Shown here: piece by piece, positions 18,617 through 27,585 of the stretch | Layout of the letters: each line of letters opens with the position of its first letter | Numbering within the stretch: the stretch's first letter is position 1 | Assembly (NCBI RefSeq): GCF_004217495.1 | Contig: NZ_SHLC01000001.1 | Span: 1,364,001-1,428,000, forward strand | Direction: 5' to 3' | Length of the DNA: 64,000 nt | From: Microterricola gilva | GTDB taxonomy: Bacteria > Actinomycetota > Actinomycetes > Actinomycetales > Microbacteriaceae | Position numbers and translations under genes: made by a program | The notes under the pieces: model-generated | The model's input: only the letters and a program-made list of their open reading frames with translations | Told to the model about the DNA's origin: nothing | Database searches by the model: none

Positions 18617-19819
18617 CTACGAGGGGGCCTCGGATGATTCGAGCAACGTTTGGTGGGCTTCTACAAAGGCCGCACTGATCTTCTGTGCGGTTGCGTCAAT
18701 CTGCCAGGGGCGGGCGCCGAGCTCCGTCAGGGCCTCGCCGATCGACTCCGCGTCCATGGTTGCCGGCGGGTGCCAGGCCACTCGGCGCAGGTACTCGGGC
18801 GTGAGCAGGTTCTCGAGGGGGATCTGCAGCTCGTCCGAGAGCTCATTCAACGCGGCGCGTGCGGCCTTCAGCCGCAGATCGGCCTCCGGATTGCGCTCCG
18901 ACCAGACACGGGGAGGCGGCAGCGTGTCGCCGTTGACCCTGACGGCGGGCAGCTCGGCGCTGGCGAGGCCGCGCTCAACGGCCTCCCACCAGCGGCTGAG
19001 CTCGCTGCGGCTGGCGCGGCCGGTGAACTCGCGCAGCTCGGACAGAGCCTTCCGCGTGGTCGGCATCGCCTTGACGACCGCGAGCAGTGAGGCGTCGGGA
19101 ACGAGTCGGCCAGGAGCCGTGTCGATCTCCTGCGCATAGGCGTCGCGGGCCAGCCACAGTTCCCGCGCGACCGCGAGATTCCGTGCGCTTCGCACGCTGT
19201 GGATGCCGGAGAGTCGGCGCCACGGCTCGGCGGCGACCGGCTTGGCCTCCTTCTGCAGCACGGCGGCGAACTCCTGCCTGGCGATCTCCTCCTTGCCGGA
19301 GCTGACGAGCAGCTCCTGCAGGGAATCGCGCAGGTCGACGAGGAGCTCGACGTCGAGGGCGGCGTACTCGAGCCAGGAGTCCGGGAGCGGCCGGGTCGAC
19401 CAATCCGCCGCGGAATGCTCCTTGGCGAGGTGGATGCCGAGCTGCTGCTCGATCACGGCGCCGAGCCCGACCCTGGCGAAACCGAGGAGGCGGGCGCAGA
19501 GCTCCGTGTCGAAGATGACGTGGGGATCGAGGCCGACCTCGCGGAGGCAGGCGATGTCTTGGCTGGCCGCGTGCAGGATCCACTCGACGTCGGCGATGGC
19601 ATCCTGCAGTTCGTCGAAGCGGCCGATGGCGGGAGGATCGAACAGGAAGACGCCGGCGTCGCGGCGGAAGACCTGGATCAGGTAGGCGCGCTGCGAGTAG
19701 CGGAATCCGCTGGCGCGCTCGGCGTCGATGGCGATCGGGCCGGTTCCGGCTGCGATCATGGCGACGGCGTCGAGGTACTCGGCGCGGGTGTCGATGACGT
19801 GACGAGCTGTCTCAGCCAC
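18617..19819 (-). CDS. rnd: RNase D-like 3'-5' exonuclease with HRDC domain
   Basis: 400 residues. The DEDD exonuclease domain occupies about 25-200: DxE with Asp32 and Glu34 (AIDAERASGFRYSQRAYLIQ), Asp in HAASQDIACL, and YxxxD in YAALDVELLVDL. An HRDC domain follows at about 215-300 (SVRSARNLAVARELWLARD onward). The family trims the 3' ends of stable RNA precursors. GTG 19819 overlaps the 3' end of the DUF3000 gene by 8 nt, so the two are co-transcribed; the pairing is conserved in Actinobacteria. Confidence 0.9.
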   Translation of the reverse strand: MAETARHVIDTRAEYLDAVAMIAAGTGPIAIDAERASGFRYSQRAYLIQVFRRDAGVFLFDPPAIGRFDELQDAIADVEWILHAASQDIACLREVGLDPHVIFDTELCARLLGFARVGLGAVIEQQLGIHLAKEHSAADWSTRPLPDSWLEYAALDVELLVDLRDSLQELLVSSGKEEIARQEFAAVLQKEAKPVAAEPWRRLSGIHSVRSARNLAVARELWLARDAYAQEIDTAPGRLVPDASLLAVVKAMPTTRKALSELREFTGRASRSELSRWWEAVERGLASAELPAVRVNGDTLPPPRVWSERNPEADLRLKAARAALNELSDELQIPLENLLTPEYLRRVAWHPPATMDAESIGEALTELGARPWQIDATAQKISAAFVEAHQTLLESSEAPS

Positions 19820-20408
19820 GGGGCGTCCGTTTCGGTGTCAGCACGCTTACGCCTTCCATAGTCGGTGGCAGTCCGGCGAGCATGCACAGGAGTTCGCCCC
19901 AGCCTTCGACGTGCGACGCGAGGTTGTGATCACGTGGAGTCCACGAAGCACGCAACTCAATCTGAGCGCCATCACCCTGTGCAGAGAGCTCACCGAAACC
20001 GGTTGAGAGAGTCTTGGTCGCTGTGCCGGATGCCGCGGAATAGTTCGCTCCGCGGGCGTCGAGCGCGTCGACCAACCATGACCATGCTACTTCGGCGAGG
20101 AAAGGATCGAGGCCGATCTCGGTTTCGAGCGGTGCCTGCGCGAAGCAGACGACCCGGAATCGACCGCCCCACTCCTCTGGCTCGTCTTCGTCATACAACA
20201 AGATGAAGCGGCCGGTGCCGTAGTCGGAGTCGCTGCCGTGGCGTGCGGGAGACACATCGGCGGCCAATGCGACCGCGTAGGGTGCCAGGCGGGCCGGTGC
20301 CGGAATCTCGGTGACGACGAGCTCAGCGCGGGTCTGGGCGCTTCGCACCGCGTCGAGTGCCGCTTGGAACTCCGGCGGGAGGTGGGGCGCTGGCGATGTT
20401 TCGGGCAC
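19812..20408 (-). CDS. DUF3000 family protein
   Basis: 198-residue soluble protein with the DUF3000 hallmarks: an N-terminal helix (PPEFQAALDAVRSAQTRAEL), PAPARLAPYAVALAAD, a GRFILLYDEDEPEEWGGRFR block and the C-terminal ASHVEGWGELLCMLAGLPP. The family occurs only in Actinobacteria, upstream of RNase D. Function unknown; the tight coupling to an RNase suggests a role in RNA processing, but there is no motif to support it. GTG start at 20408. Confidence 0.9.
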   Translation of the reverse strand: MPETSPAPHLPPEFQAALDAVRSAQTRAELVVTEIPAPARLAPYAVALAADVSPARHGSDSDYGTGRFILLYDEDEPEEWGGRFRVVCFAQAPLETEIGLDPFLAEVAWSWLVDALDARGANYSAASGTATKTLSTGFGELSAQGDGAQIELRASWTPRDHNLASHVEGWGELLCMLAGLPPTMEGVSVLTPKRTPRG

Positions 20409-20481
20409 GTGTGCAGACTAGAGTTTTTTCACGGCGCTGTCGGTGAGGCACGCCGGACGGCGTGGCTGACGGGGGCATTGC

Positions 20482-21693
20482 ATGAAGGCTCGGGTAACGG
20501 ATCGCAGGACACCGCGCTTGGCACGCGCGCTCGGCATCGTCGGCGTCGCACTGGCCGGCCTCGCGCTGACGGCCGGAGGCGCCATGGCGGTCGTCGTCGC
20601 CGTCTTCGCCCGCACCGTCGTGACGCCTCCGCGCGTTCGCAAGGACGACGTCGCCATCCTCGGCACCGAGTCGATCATCGTCGCAGGGGAGCGGGAGCCG
20701 GTGCGCGCCGTCGTCCTCCGTGCAACGGCCGACACGGTGCTCGACGGCCGGTACGGGCTCTGGTTCTCCGGTGAGAACGGCCACGCCCGTGTCGGCGAGA
20801 TTCTCGCCCGCGGTGAGGCGACCGTGACGCGGCGCCTGCTCAAGCGGGACTTCGGCGAGCTGGGCACCGCCGTGGCCGGGCGCTGGAGCGGCTGGTACTA
20901 CCTCGGACCGTGGGAGTTCGATCTGCCGTTCGAGAACGTCACGATCCCGACGGCACTCGGCCCGGCGCCGGCCTGGTGGGTGCCGGCATCCGGCGACAGC
21001 TCGCGCTGGGTGATCCAGGTGCACGGCCGCGCCGTGCGCAGACAGGAATGTCTGCGCGCCGTTCCGGTGTTCCACGAGGCGGGGATGCACAGCCTGCTCG
21101 TGTCGTATCGCAACGATGGTGAGGCACCGGAGAGCCGGGACGGGCGCTACGGTCTCGGCGACACCGAATGGCAGGATGTCGCGGCCGCGATGCGCTTCGC
21201 GCGCGAGAACGGCGCGACCGAGATCGTCCTGATGGGATGGTCGATGGGCGGCGCCATCGTGATGCAGGCGGCGCTGCGGGCGGAGGACCGCGGGCTGATC
21301 AGCGGGGTCGTGCTGGAATCCCCGGCCGTGGATTGGAGCGACATCCTGCACTTCCACGGAAACGGCTACGGTTTTCCCGCCGCGGTCAACGGCGCCGTGA
21401 TCAGCACGATCGGTTCCCCGTGGGGCAGGGCGATCACGGGACTCGAGCAGGCGATCGACTTCCCCCGCCTCGACATCGCCGCGCGGGCGGAAATCCTGGA
21501 GCTGCCGATCCTGCTCATGCACAGCATCGATGACGGCTATGTGCCGATCAACGGTTCACGCGCACTGGCCGACGCACGCCCAGACATCGTCACCTTCGAG
21601 GAATTCACGACGGCCCGTCACACGAAGCTCTGGAACTACGACCCCGAGCGCTGGAACGGGGCGATCAGGCGCTGGCTGTCGGCGCGAGCCTGA
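20482..21693 (+). CDS. Membrane-anchored alpha/beta hydrolase
   Basis: 403 residues. A basic N-terminus is followed by one hydrophobic segment (about 15-42), then an extracytoplasmic or membrane-tethered hydrolase. The nucleophile Ser is in GWSMGGAIVMQAAL, the acid probably Asp in MHSIDDGYVPINGS and the His in TTARHTKLWN. Similar proteins are annotated as peptidase- or esterase-like with unknown substrates. It stands alone after a divergent promoter with DUF3000, and its 3' end overlaps that of sufE (convergent, 29 nt). Confidence 0.85.
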   Translation: MKARVTDRRTPRLARALGIVGVALAGLALTAGGAMAVVVAVFARTVVTPPRVRKDDVAILGTESIIVAGEREPVRAVVLRATADTVLDGRYGLWFSGENGHARVGEILARGEATVTRRLLKRDFGELGTAVAGRWSGWYYLGPWEFDLPFENVTIPTALGPAPAWWVPASGDSSRWVIQVHGRAVRRQECLRAVPVFHEAGMHSLLVSYRNDGEAPESRDGRYGLGDTEWQDVAAAMRFARENGATEIVLMGWSMGGAIVMQAALRAEDRGLISGVVLESPAVDWSDILHFHGNGYGFPAAVNGAVISTIGSPWGRAITGLEQAIDFPRLDIAARAEILELPILLMHSIDDGYVPINGSRALADARPDIVTFEEFTTARHTKLWNYDPERWNGAIRRWLSARA

Positions 21694-22132
21694 GCCGGAT
21701 CTGCCGCTTGGTGCGCCCGAGCATGCCCGTCATGCCCCGGATGCGCAGCGGCGAAACGGCCTGGGTCAGGCCGAGCGTCTGCGGGTAGTCGTCCGGGACG
21801 GCGAGGACCTGCTCCGGGCTGAGGCCGGAGAGCCCCTGCGCGAGGATCGAGGCGAAGCCGCGCGTCGTCGGGGATTCCCGCGGCGCTGTCGCGTAGAGCT
21901 GGACGGCGCCGGATTCGTCGATCTCGACGAAGAGGAAGACGGGGGACTGGCACTCCTCGACACGCTCGAACAGATCGGGGTGATCCTGATAGCGCTCCGG
22001 CAGTTCTGGCAGCTCGTTGGAGAACTCAAGCAGGAGCTGCAGCCGATCGCGCTGTTCGAGAGCGAGGAAGTCGTCTCGGATCTCGGCGAGCTGCTGGGGG
22101 AGTTCCGTGCTGGAGGGCGCTGCTGTAGTCAT
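21665..22132 (-). CDS. sufE: SufE family cysteine desulfuration protein
   Basis: 155 residues. SufE accepts sulfane sulfur from a cysteine desulfurase for Fe-S cluster assembly. The active Cys is in RVEECQSPVFLFVEI (about 62). RGFASILAQGLSGLSPEQVLA and GMTGMLGRTKRQIR are conserved family blocks. ATG 22132 fits the family length; the open frame upstream overlaps the previous gene. It lies 5 nt downstream of the rhodanese gene, and the pair probably works together in sulfur transfer. Confidence 0.9.
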   Translation of the reverse strand: MTTAAPSSTELPQQLAEIRDDFLALEQRDRLQLLLEFSNELPELPERYQDHPDLFERVEECQSPVFLFVEIDESGAVQLYATAPRESPTTRGFASILAQGLSGLSPEQVLAVPDDYPQTLGLTQAVSPLRIRGMTGMLGRTKRQIRLRLAPTASA

Positions 22133-22137
22133 CGCAG

Positions 22138-23049
22138 CTATTGTCCCACGGCGGCCGTTGGCGCGGTTCCGCGGTCTTCGCCCACGGCGATCGGCACGCG
22201 CACCGCACTGCCCCACTCGGTCCAGGAGCCGTCGTAGTTGCGCACTCCGGTGAAGCCGAGCAGGTGGGTCAGCACGAACCAGGTGTGGCTGGAACGTTCA
22301 CCGATGCGGCAGTAGGCGATCACGTCGTCACCCTCCCGGAGCCCCACCTCGCCCGTGTAGATCGCGTCGAGCTCCGCGCGGGTCTTGAACGTGGCGTCCG
22401 GTGCGGCCGCACGCGCCCATGGCACGCTCGCCGCGCTCGGAATGTGTCCGGCGCGCAGTGCACCCTCGGTCGGGTAGCCGGGAATCTCGGTGCGCTCGCC
22501 CGTGTACTCCTCGACGGAGCGCACGTCGATGAGTGGCTTGCCGAAGTGTGCGAGCACGTCCTCCTTGAAGGCGCGCGCTGTGCTGTCGTCGCGCTCGATC
22601 ACCGGGTAGTCGACGGATGCCGGGGCGGGTGTCTCCGTCGTGAGCTCCCGTCCCTCGGCGATCCACAGTGCGCGGCCGCCGTCGAGCAGGCGCACATCCT
22701 CGTGGCCGAAGAGCGTGAAGATCCACAGCGCGTACGCCGCCCACCAGTTGTTCTTGTCGCCGTACAGCACGACCGTGCTGTCGCGGCTGATGCCCTTCTC
22801 GCCGAGCAGGCGCGCGAACTCCTCGCCCTGCACGAAGTCACGCAGCACGGGGTCGTTCAGATCCGTGTGCCAGTCGATCTTGACCGCGCCGGGGATGTGC
22901 CCCGTCTCATAGAGGAGTACGTCTTCATCGCTCTCGACGACGACGAGGCCGGGATCGCCGAGGTGCGCGGCCAGCCACTCGGTCGACACGAGCCGCTCAG
23001 GGTGGGCGTACTCGGCGAACTTCGCGGTCGTGTCGTTCTCGACGGTCAT
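22138..23049 (-). CDS. sseA: Thiosulfate / 3-mercaptopyruvate sulfurtransferase (tandem rhodanese)
   Basis: 303 residues with two rhodanese domains: an inactive N-terminal one (about 20-140, with [13 protein letters not shown]) and a catalytic C-terminal one (about 165-290). The active Cys247 is in [16 protein letters not shown], a loop typical of actinobacterial thiosulfate sulfurtransferases. GAGGAGG precedes ATG 23049; the upstream open frame is ignored. It is co-transcribed with sufE, implying a sulfane-sulfur relay, and diverges from zapE with a 172-nt gap. Confidence 0.92.
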   Translation of the reverse strand: MTVENDTTAKFAEYAHPERLVSTEWLAAHLGDPGLVVVESDEDVLLYETGHIPGAVKIDWHTDLNDPVLRDFVQGEEFARLLGEKGISRDSTVVLYGDKNNWWAAYALWIFTLFGHEDVRLLDGGRALWIAEGRELTTETPAPASVDYPVIERDDSTARAFKEDVLAHFGKPLIDVRSVEEYTGERTEIPGYPTEGALRAGHIPSAASVPWARAAAPDATFKTRAELDAIYTGEVGLREGDDVIAYCRIGERSSHTWFVLTHLLGFTGVRNYDGSWTEWGSAVRVPIAVGEDRGTAPTAAVGQ

Positions 23050-23221
23050 CTCGGCCTCCTCAAGACGCCCGATCGGGCGCGGAATGTCGGTGGGGAGCAG
23101 ATTAGGCTGGTTGCCTGTCCACTCCTTCGAATCTACGCGTCCTCGCGTGAGCCAGCGTGCCGCCCCGCAATGCTGCGCAACACGAACCGCGGTTCCCACA
23201 GCAGAAACGGCACGCGCACGC

Positions 23222-24262
23222 ATGCAGAGTTCCACAGCACTTCGCCTGATCGATCGTTCGCCGAGCATCACCGGCAGCGAGATCGCCGGTGGACTCGTGC
23301 CCCCGCCGCAGTTCGAGCACGCATCGTTCGAGTCGTACCGGCCGGACGCGGACTACCCGTCGCAGGCCGGCGCGGTCGAACTGCTGCAGGAGTTCGCCGG
23401 GGTGTGGCGCGCGCAGCGACCAGGCGGATTCTTCTCGCGCAACCGAAAGCCCAAGGCCGCGCTGCCCGGGATCTACCTCGACGGCGGTTTCGGCGTCGGC
23501 AAGACGCACCTCCTGGCCTCGCTCTGGCACGGTGCCCCCGGCCCCAAGTACTTCGGCACCTTCATCGAGTACACGGCACTCGTCGGCGCGCTCGGCTACG
23601 CCGAGACGGTGGCGTTGCTCAGCGGAACCAGGCTCATCTGCATCGACGAATTCGAGCTCGACGACCCGGGCGACACGATGCTGATGACGCGGTTGCTCGG
23701 CGAGCTGATGGCAACGGGAACGCGGGTGGCTGCGACATCCAACACCCCGCCGAACTCCCTCGGCGAGGGGCGTTTCGCCGCATCGGACTTCCTGCGCGAG
23801 ATCCAGGCGCTGTCCTCGAACTTCCAGACCGTGCGCATCGACGGGCTCGACTACCGCCGCCGCAACGTCGAGGGGCGCGCGACCACCGTCGACGATGCGG
23901 CGCTCACGCACATGGTGTCGACGATGGTCGAGCGCGGAACCGCGGTGAGCTTCGACGGCTTCGACGAGCTCATGAAGCACCTGGCCACCGTGCACCCGTC
24001 CAAGTACATCAAGATGATCAGTGGCATCGACGTGATCGCGCTGAGCGGCGCGCACGTGCTGCACAACCAGACCGATGCGCTGCGCCTCGTGGCCTTCATC
24101 GACCGCGTGTACGACGCCGAGATCCCCATCGTCGCCAGCGGCACCCCGCTCAGCGAGGTCTTCGACGACGACATGATGGGCGGCGGCTACCGCAAGAAGT
24201 ACCAGCGCGCCATGTCCCGGTTGATCGCGCTGACGACGGGCGAGTTGCCGCCGCACGACTGA
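23222..24262 (+). CDS. zapE: Cell division protein ZapE / AFG1-like ATPase
   Basis: 346 residues of the AFG1/ZapE AAA+ family. Walker A is [11 protein letters not shown] at about 88-98; Walker B is [24 protein letters not shown] serves as sensor 1. In E. coli ZapE associates with FtsZ at late division; in mitochondria AFG1 helps protein turnover. ATG 23222 gives the usual N-terminus; the longer frame upstream lies in the divergent gene. Confidence 0.9.
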   Translation: MQSSTALRLIDRSPSITGSEIAGGLVPPPQFEHASFESYRPDADYPSQAGAVELLQEFAGVWRAQRPGGFFSRNRKPKAALPGIYLDGGFGVGKTHLLASLWHGAPGPKYFGTFIEYTALVGALGYAETVALLSGTRLICIDEFELDDPGDTMLMTRLLGELMATGTRVAATSNTPPNSLGEGRFAASDFLREIQALSSNFQTVRIDGLDYRRRNVEGRATTVDDAALTHMVSTMVERGTAVSFDGFDELMKHLATVHPSKYIKMISGIDVIALSGAHVLHNQTDALRLVAFIDRVYDAEIPIVASGTPLSEVFDDDMMGGGYRKKYQRAMSRLIALTTGELPPHD

Positions 24263-24268
24263 GTCCGC

Positions 24269-24315
24269 GAAACATGCCCGTTACCCGGCGGCCGTTTTCG
24301 TAACGGCACCGAAAC
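24269..24315 (+). promoter_or_regulatory. GlnR-like nitrogen boxes upstream of amt
   Basis: Two elements: GAAAC-n6-GTTAC (24269-24284) and GTAAC-n6-GAAAC (24300-24315). The second fits the actinobacterial GlnR half-site pattern gTnAC-n6-GaAAC exactly, and the first is the reverse arrangement of the same units. They lie 123-169 nt before the amt start and after the zapE stop. The 20-nt step between GTTAC and GTAAC differs from the usual 22, so the exact binding mode is uncertain. Confidence 0.6.
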
Positions 24316-24437
24316 ACGAGCGGCACTCTCACTGAAATCTCGCAGGTCCACTCTGGGCTCGTACCCGAGAAGTGCACGGTTCCACCCCGAGGTTCTCGAC
24401 AGGTACACCCCTGATGGAAACTTCGAGAGGTGTAATC

Positions 24438-25658
24438 ATGGACACAGGCAGCATTGCTTGGGCGATCACAGCAACGGCACTCGTGCTGTTGATGACGCCG
24501 GGCGTCGCATTCTTCTACGGCGGGCTGGTCAAGGCCAAGAGCGTCGTCAGCATGATGATGATGAGTTTCGGGGCACTCGGCCTCATCAGCGTGCTCTGGA
24601 TCCTGTACGGATTCAGCATGAGCGCCGTCAGCTCGCCCGGCGACTTCGCCGGCAACCCCTTCGCCGACTTCGGCCTCAGCTCGCTCGCAACCGGTGAGTC
24701 GTCGAACACCGATCTGCTCGGGGCGACCTTCGGTGCGACGTTCGCGATCATCACCGTCGCGCTGATCTCCGGTGCCATCGCCGACCGGGCGAAGTTCGGC
24801 TCGTGGATGATCTTCGCCGGAATCTGGGCGACGCTCGTCTACTTCCCGGTCGCGGCCTGGGTCTGGGGCGGTGGCTGGATCATGGAGCTCGGCAACACCC
24901 TTGGCCTCCCGAGCGTGATCGACTACGCCGGTGGAACCGCCGTGCACATCAACGCCGGTGCTGCGGCTCTCGCCCTCGCCCTGGTGCTCGGCAAGCGTGT
25001 CGGCTTCCAGAAGGGCATCACCAAGCCGCACAACGTTCCGCTCGTGCTGATGGGCGCGGCGATCCTCTGGTTCGGCTGGTTCGGATTCAACGCAGGTGCA
25101 GAGTGGCTGAACGGCCTCGCGAACGTCGGCCTCATCGTCGTCAACACCCTCGGTGCCACCGCAGCCGCGATCCTCGGCTGGATGGTCGTCGAGAAGTTCA
25201 AGGACGGCAAGGCGACCTCGGTCGGTGCGGCATCCGGTGCGGTCGCCGGTCTGGTCGCGATCACCCCGGCCTGCGCCAACCTCGAGCCCGGCTGGGCCCT
25301 GCTGCTCGGTGTCGTCGCCGGTGCCGTCTGCGCGCTGGCCATTGAGCTGAAGTTCAAGCTCGGATTCGATGACTCGCTCGACGTCGTCGGCATCCACCTC
25401 GTCGGTGGAATCATCGGAACGCTCTACCTCGGATTCTTCGCCATCGACACCGGCCTGTTCACCGGTGGCGACTTCGGCCAGCTCGCCGTTCAGGTCATCG
25501 CGGCCGGAGCGGTGCTCATCTACTCCTTCGTCATCGCCCTCGCGCTGGGCTTCGCGATCGAGAAGAGCATCGGCTTCCGTATCAAGAACGAGGACGAAGT
25601 TGCCGGCATCGACACCGTCGTGCACGGCGAAGAGGGTTACGCGCTCAACAACGCATAG
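24438..25658 (+). CDS. amt: Ammonium transporter Amt
   Basis: 406 residues, about 11 transmembrane helices. Amt signatures are clear: TPGVAFFYGGLVKAKSVVSMM near the start, the first pore His in IDYAGGTAVHINAGAAAL and the second in VVGIHLVGGIIGTLYLG, and DSLDVVG before it. It conducts ammonium across the membrane. GAGAGG lies 8 nt before ATG 24438; an in-frame ATG 24 nt upstream is less well placed. The usual partner glnK (PII) does not follow; instead an Amt-like paralogue lies 199 nt downstream behind a strong terminator. Confidence 0.95.
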   Translation: MDTGSIAWAITATALVLLMTPGVAFFYGGLVKAKSVVSMMMMSFGALGLISVLWILYGFSMSAVSSPGDFAGNPFADFGLSSLATGESSNTDLLGATFGATFAIITVALISGAIADRAKFGSWMIFAGIWATLVYFPVAAWVWGGGWIMELGNTLGLPSVIDYAGGTAVHINAGAAALALALVLGKRVGFQKGITKPHNVPLVLMGAAILWFGWFGFNAGAEWLNGLANVGLIVVNTLGATAAAILGWMVVEKFKDGKATSVGAASGAVAGLVAITPACANLEPGWALLLGVVAGAVCALAIELKFKLGFDDSLDVVGIHLVGGIIGTLYLGFFAIDTGLFTGGDFGQLAVQVIAAGAVLIYSFVIALALGFAIEKSIGFRIKNEDEVAGIDTVVHGEEGYALNNA

Positions 25659-25726
25659 GCAACTACGCGAAGGCGCTGAGCGCGTTCTACAGGCGGCGTC
25701 GTTTGGAACCGGCGAAGCCGAGCGGC

Positions 25727-25767
25727 GGGGCAGTGTTCGTGTGAAGGAATTCACACGGCACTGCCCC
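25727..25767 (+). terminator. Hairpin terminator after amt
   Basis: GGGGCAGTG-ttc-GTGTGAA-GGAA-TTCACAC-gg-CACTGCCCC: 9+7-bp stem with a small internal bulge and a GGAA tetraloop, followed by TTCGTCTGT. It separates amt from the Amt-like gene. Confidence 0.8.
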
Positions 25768-25857
25768 TTCGTCTGTGTCGTCGTCTATGCACAGCGCCAC
25801 CGATATGGTTGTCTGCGGGGGTCGGATGCTACGCGCCCTGCGCCTTGAGAGGACCCC

Positions 25858-26910
25858 GTGAACTACGACGATGCCGGATTCGTCCTCGCCTTCTCTGCGC
25901 TGATCCCGGTGCTCGGGATCGGGCTCGGACTGCTGGCAGGCCTGCGCGGGCCCCAGCTCCCCGTCGTCGTCATCGCCAGCGGCGCGCTGCTGCTCCTGTG
26001 GCTCCTCTTCGGAGCGCGCGCCGTGCTCGGCGCAGACGCCTCGCTCTCCCTGAGCATCTACTACGGGCTGATGTTCTCACTCACGGCCGTGCAGCTGAGC
26101 CCGATCCTGCCGCGCGCGGCACGGGCGCGGACGGGCGGGTGGCTCGTGTTCGTCATCGTCTGGGCGCTGCTCGCACAGCTGGCCATCGCGGCCTGGACGC
26201 TCAACCTGGTCGACGGCTGGCTCGTCGCGTCACTCGGCCTGCTCGACTTCGGCGGCAGCAGCATGCTCTTCATCGCCACGGCGTCTGCCGGGCTGGCCTG
26301 CCTGCTCGCGCAGCGAAGCAGGGGACCGATCATCGCGGTTGCGACACCGCGCCGTGCCGTCGCGACCATCATCCCGCTCTGGCTGGGCTTCTTCGCGCTC
26401 ACGGTCGGCTCAGAGGCGGTGCCGGACGAGATCGCTGTGGATGCCGCGGTAAACACGTTGCTCGCACCGCTCGGCGGCGTCGTCGCCTGGGTCGTCGTCG
26501 AACGGATCCGGCACCACCGCGTCAGCATCGGCGGCGCCGTACGCGGAATCTTCGCCGGACTCGTCGCCGTGACGCCGGCGGCCGACGTGCTCTCGCCGTT
26601 CTGGGGCTGCATGCTCGGGCTCGCCTCCGGGGCGGTGGCCGCTGCCCTCGCAGGGCCCCGCGGTTCTGTGCTCGGCCTGCTGCTCACCCAGTTCACCGCT
26701 GCCGCGCTCGGCTGTGTCTTCATCGGCATCCTCGGCGACGGGGTCGGCGGTCTGATCACGGGGAGCTGGGCGCAGCTGGGCACCCAACTGTTCTCGATCG
26801 CGGTGGTCGCCGGGTTCGCCTTCATCATCGCGGGGCTCGTCGCCCTGGCCGTCGGGCGGGTGATGGCGAGCGCCAGTCGCACCCGGGAGCGCCCGGAAAC
26901 CGTGGGGTAG
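25858..26910 (+). CDS. Degenerate Amt-like integral membrane protein
   Basis: 350 residues, about ten hydrophobic segments. Local alignment with the Amt next door is clear in the second half: GLVAVTPAADVLSPFWGCMLGLASGAV matches its GLVAITPACANLEPGWALLLGVVAGAV. The N-terminal FFYGGL block is missing. Both pore histidines are gone: LDFGGSSMLFIATASAG stands where Amt has IDYAGGTAVHINAGA, and VLGLLLTQF where Amt has VVGIHLVGG; both His become Leu. Ammonium conduction by the known mechanism is therefore unlikely. It may be a sensor, a subunit pairing with Amt, or a relic. GTG 25858, GAGAGGA upstream. Confidence 0.8.
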   Translation: MNYDDAGFVLAFSALIPVLGIGLGLLAGLRGPQLPVVVIASGALLLLWLLFGARAVLGADASLSLSIYYGLMFSLTAVQLSPILPRAARARTGGWLVFVIVWALLAQLAIAAWTLNLVDGWLVASLGLLDFGGSSMLFIATASAGLACLLAQRSRGPIIAVATPRRAVATIIPLWLGFFALTVGSEAVPDEIAVDAAVNTLLAPLGGVVAWVVVERIRHHRVSIGGAVRGIFAGLVAVTPAADVLSPFWGCMLGLASGAVAAALAGPRGSVLGLLLTQFTAAALGCVFIGILGDGVGGLITGSWAQLGTQLFSIAVVAGFAFIIAGLVALAVGRVMASASRTRERPETVG

Positions 26911-26919
26911 GGTGGCGCC

Positions 26920-27423
26920 GTGTCGGTTCTGAAGCGCATGGTGAGCTCGCTGCTCGGCTCGCTCGGGGCGCGCACACGGAGCGATGAGTCCGACCACGAC
27001 CGCCCGGGTCAGTCGGGCGCCCAGGCGACCGTCGAGATCGATCCCACACGCGTCGGCAGGGTGAGCATGAGCTACGCGCCGGCGGTCGACGGCGACCCGG
27101 ACCCCGGTGAGATCGTCTGGACGTGGGTGCCATACGAGGAACGAGACGGCCGTGGCAAGGACCGTCCGGTGCTGCTCGTCGCGCGGGAGCACAGCGGAAC
27201 CCTGTTGGCCGCTCAGCTGACGAGCAAGGATCACAGCGGCGAACGTGATGCGGTGCCCATCGGAACGGGTTCGTGGGATTCCGCCGGGCGCGCAAGCTGG
27301 GTGAAGCTCGACCGCATCTTTCGTGTTCACCCCGCCGGCATGCGGCGAGAGGCGGCCGCACTCGACGCGGCCCGATTCCGGCTCGTGGCCGAGGCGCTGC
27401 ACGCCCGCTACGGCTGGACCTAA
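26920..27423 (+). CDS. PemK/MazF-like protein (no antitoxin gene adjacent)
   Basis: 167 residues. After a basic, probably disordered 60-residue N-terminus, the rest resembles the PemK/MazF fold: GEIVWTWVPYEERDGRGKDRPVLLVARE, TLLAAQLTSKD, and ASWVKLDRIFRV. Classical MazF toxins are about 110 residues with an antitoxin gene upstream; here the neighbour 9 nt upstream is the Amt-like membrane gene, so this looks like the solitary PemK-like protein common in Actinobacteria. RNase activity is not established. GTG start. Confidence 0.75.
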   Translation: MSVLKRMVSSLLGSLGARTRSDESDHDRPGQSGAQATVEIDPTRVGRVSMSYAPAVDGDPDPGEIVWTWVPYEERDGRGKDRPVLLVAREHSGTLLAAQLTSKDHSGERDAVPIGTGSWDSAGRASWVKLDRIFRVHPAGMRREAAALDAARFRLVAEALHARYGWT

Positions 27424-27485
27424 CTCGTCCTCCCCGGCCCGACCCGCGCGCTGCGCGATCCCCGCGGGCCCGCGCAATCTCCGCC

Positions 27486-27507
27486 GGCCCGGTGTTTTCA
27501 CCGGGCC
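27486..27507. terminator. Hairpin with copy of a repeated motif
   Basis: GGCCCGGTG-TTTT-CACCGGGCC, 9-bp perfect arms. The right arm and following bases (CACCGGGCCCGTGCACGT, 27499-27516) are identical to the right arm of the large hairpin at 63910-63953; both are followed by GCGGGCCC. It may end the PemK-like transcript. The rest of the 162-nt gap has no gene. Confidence 0.65.
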
Positions 27508-27585
27508 CGTGCACGTCATGCGGGCCCCGAGCGAGGCTCGCGCCCCGGTCTGGTCGCTGTCGGTGCGCGGGTCTACCCTGAACGC

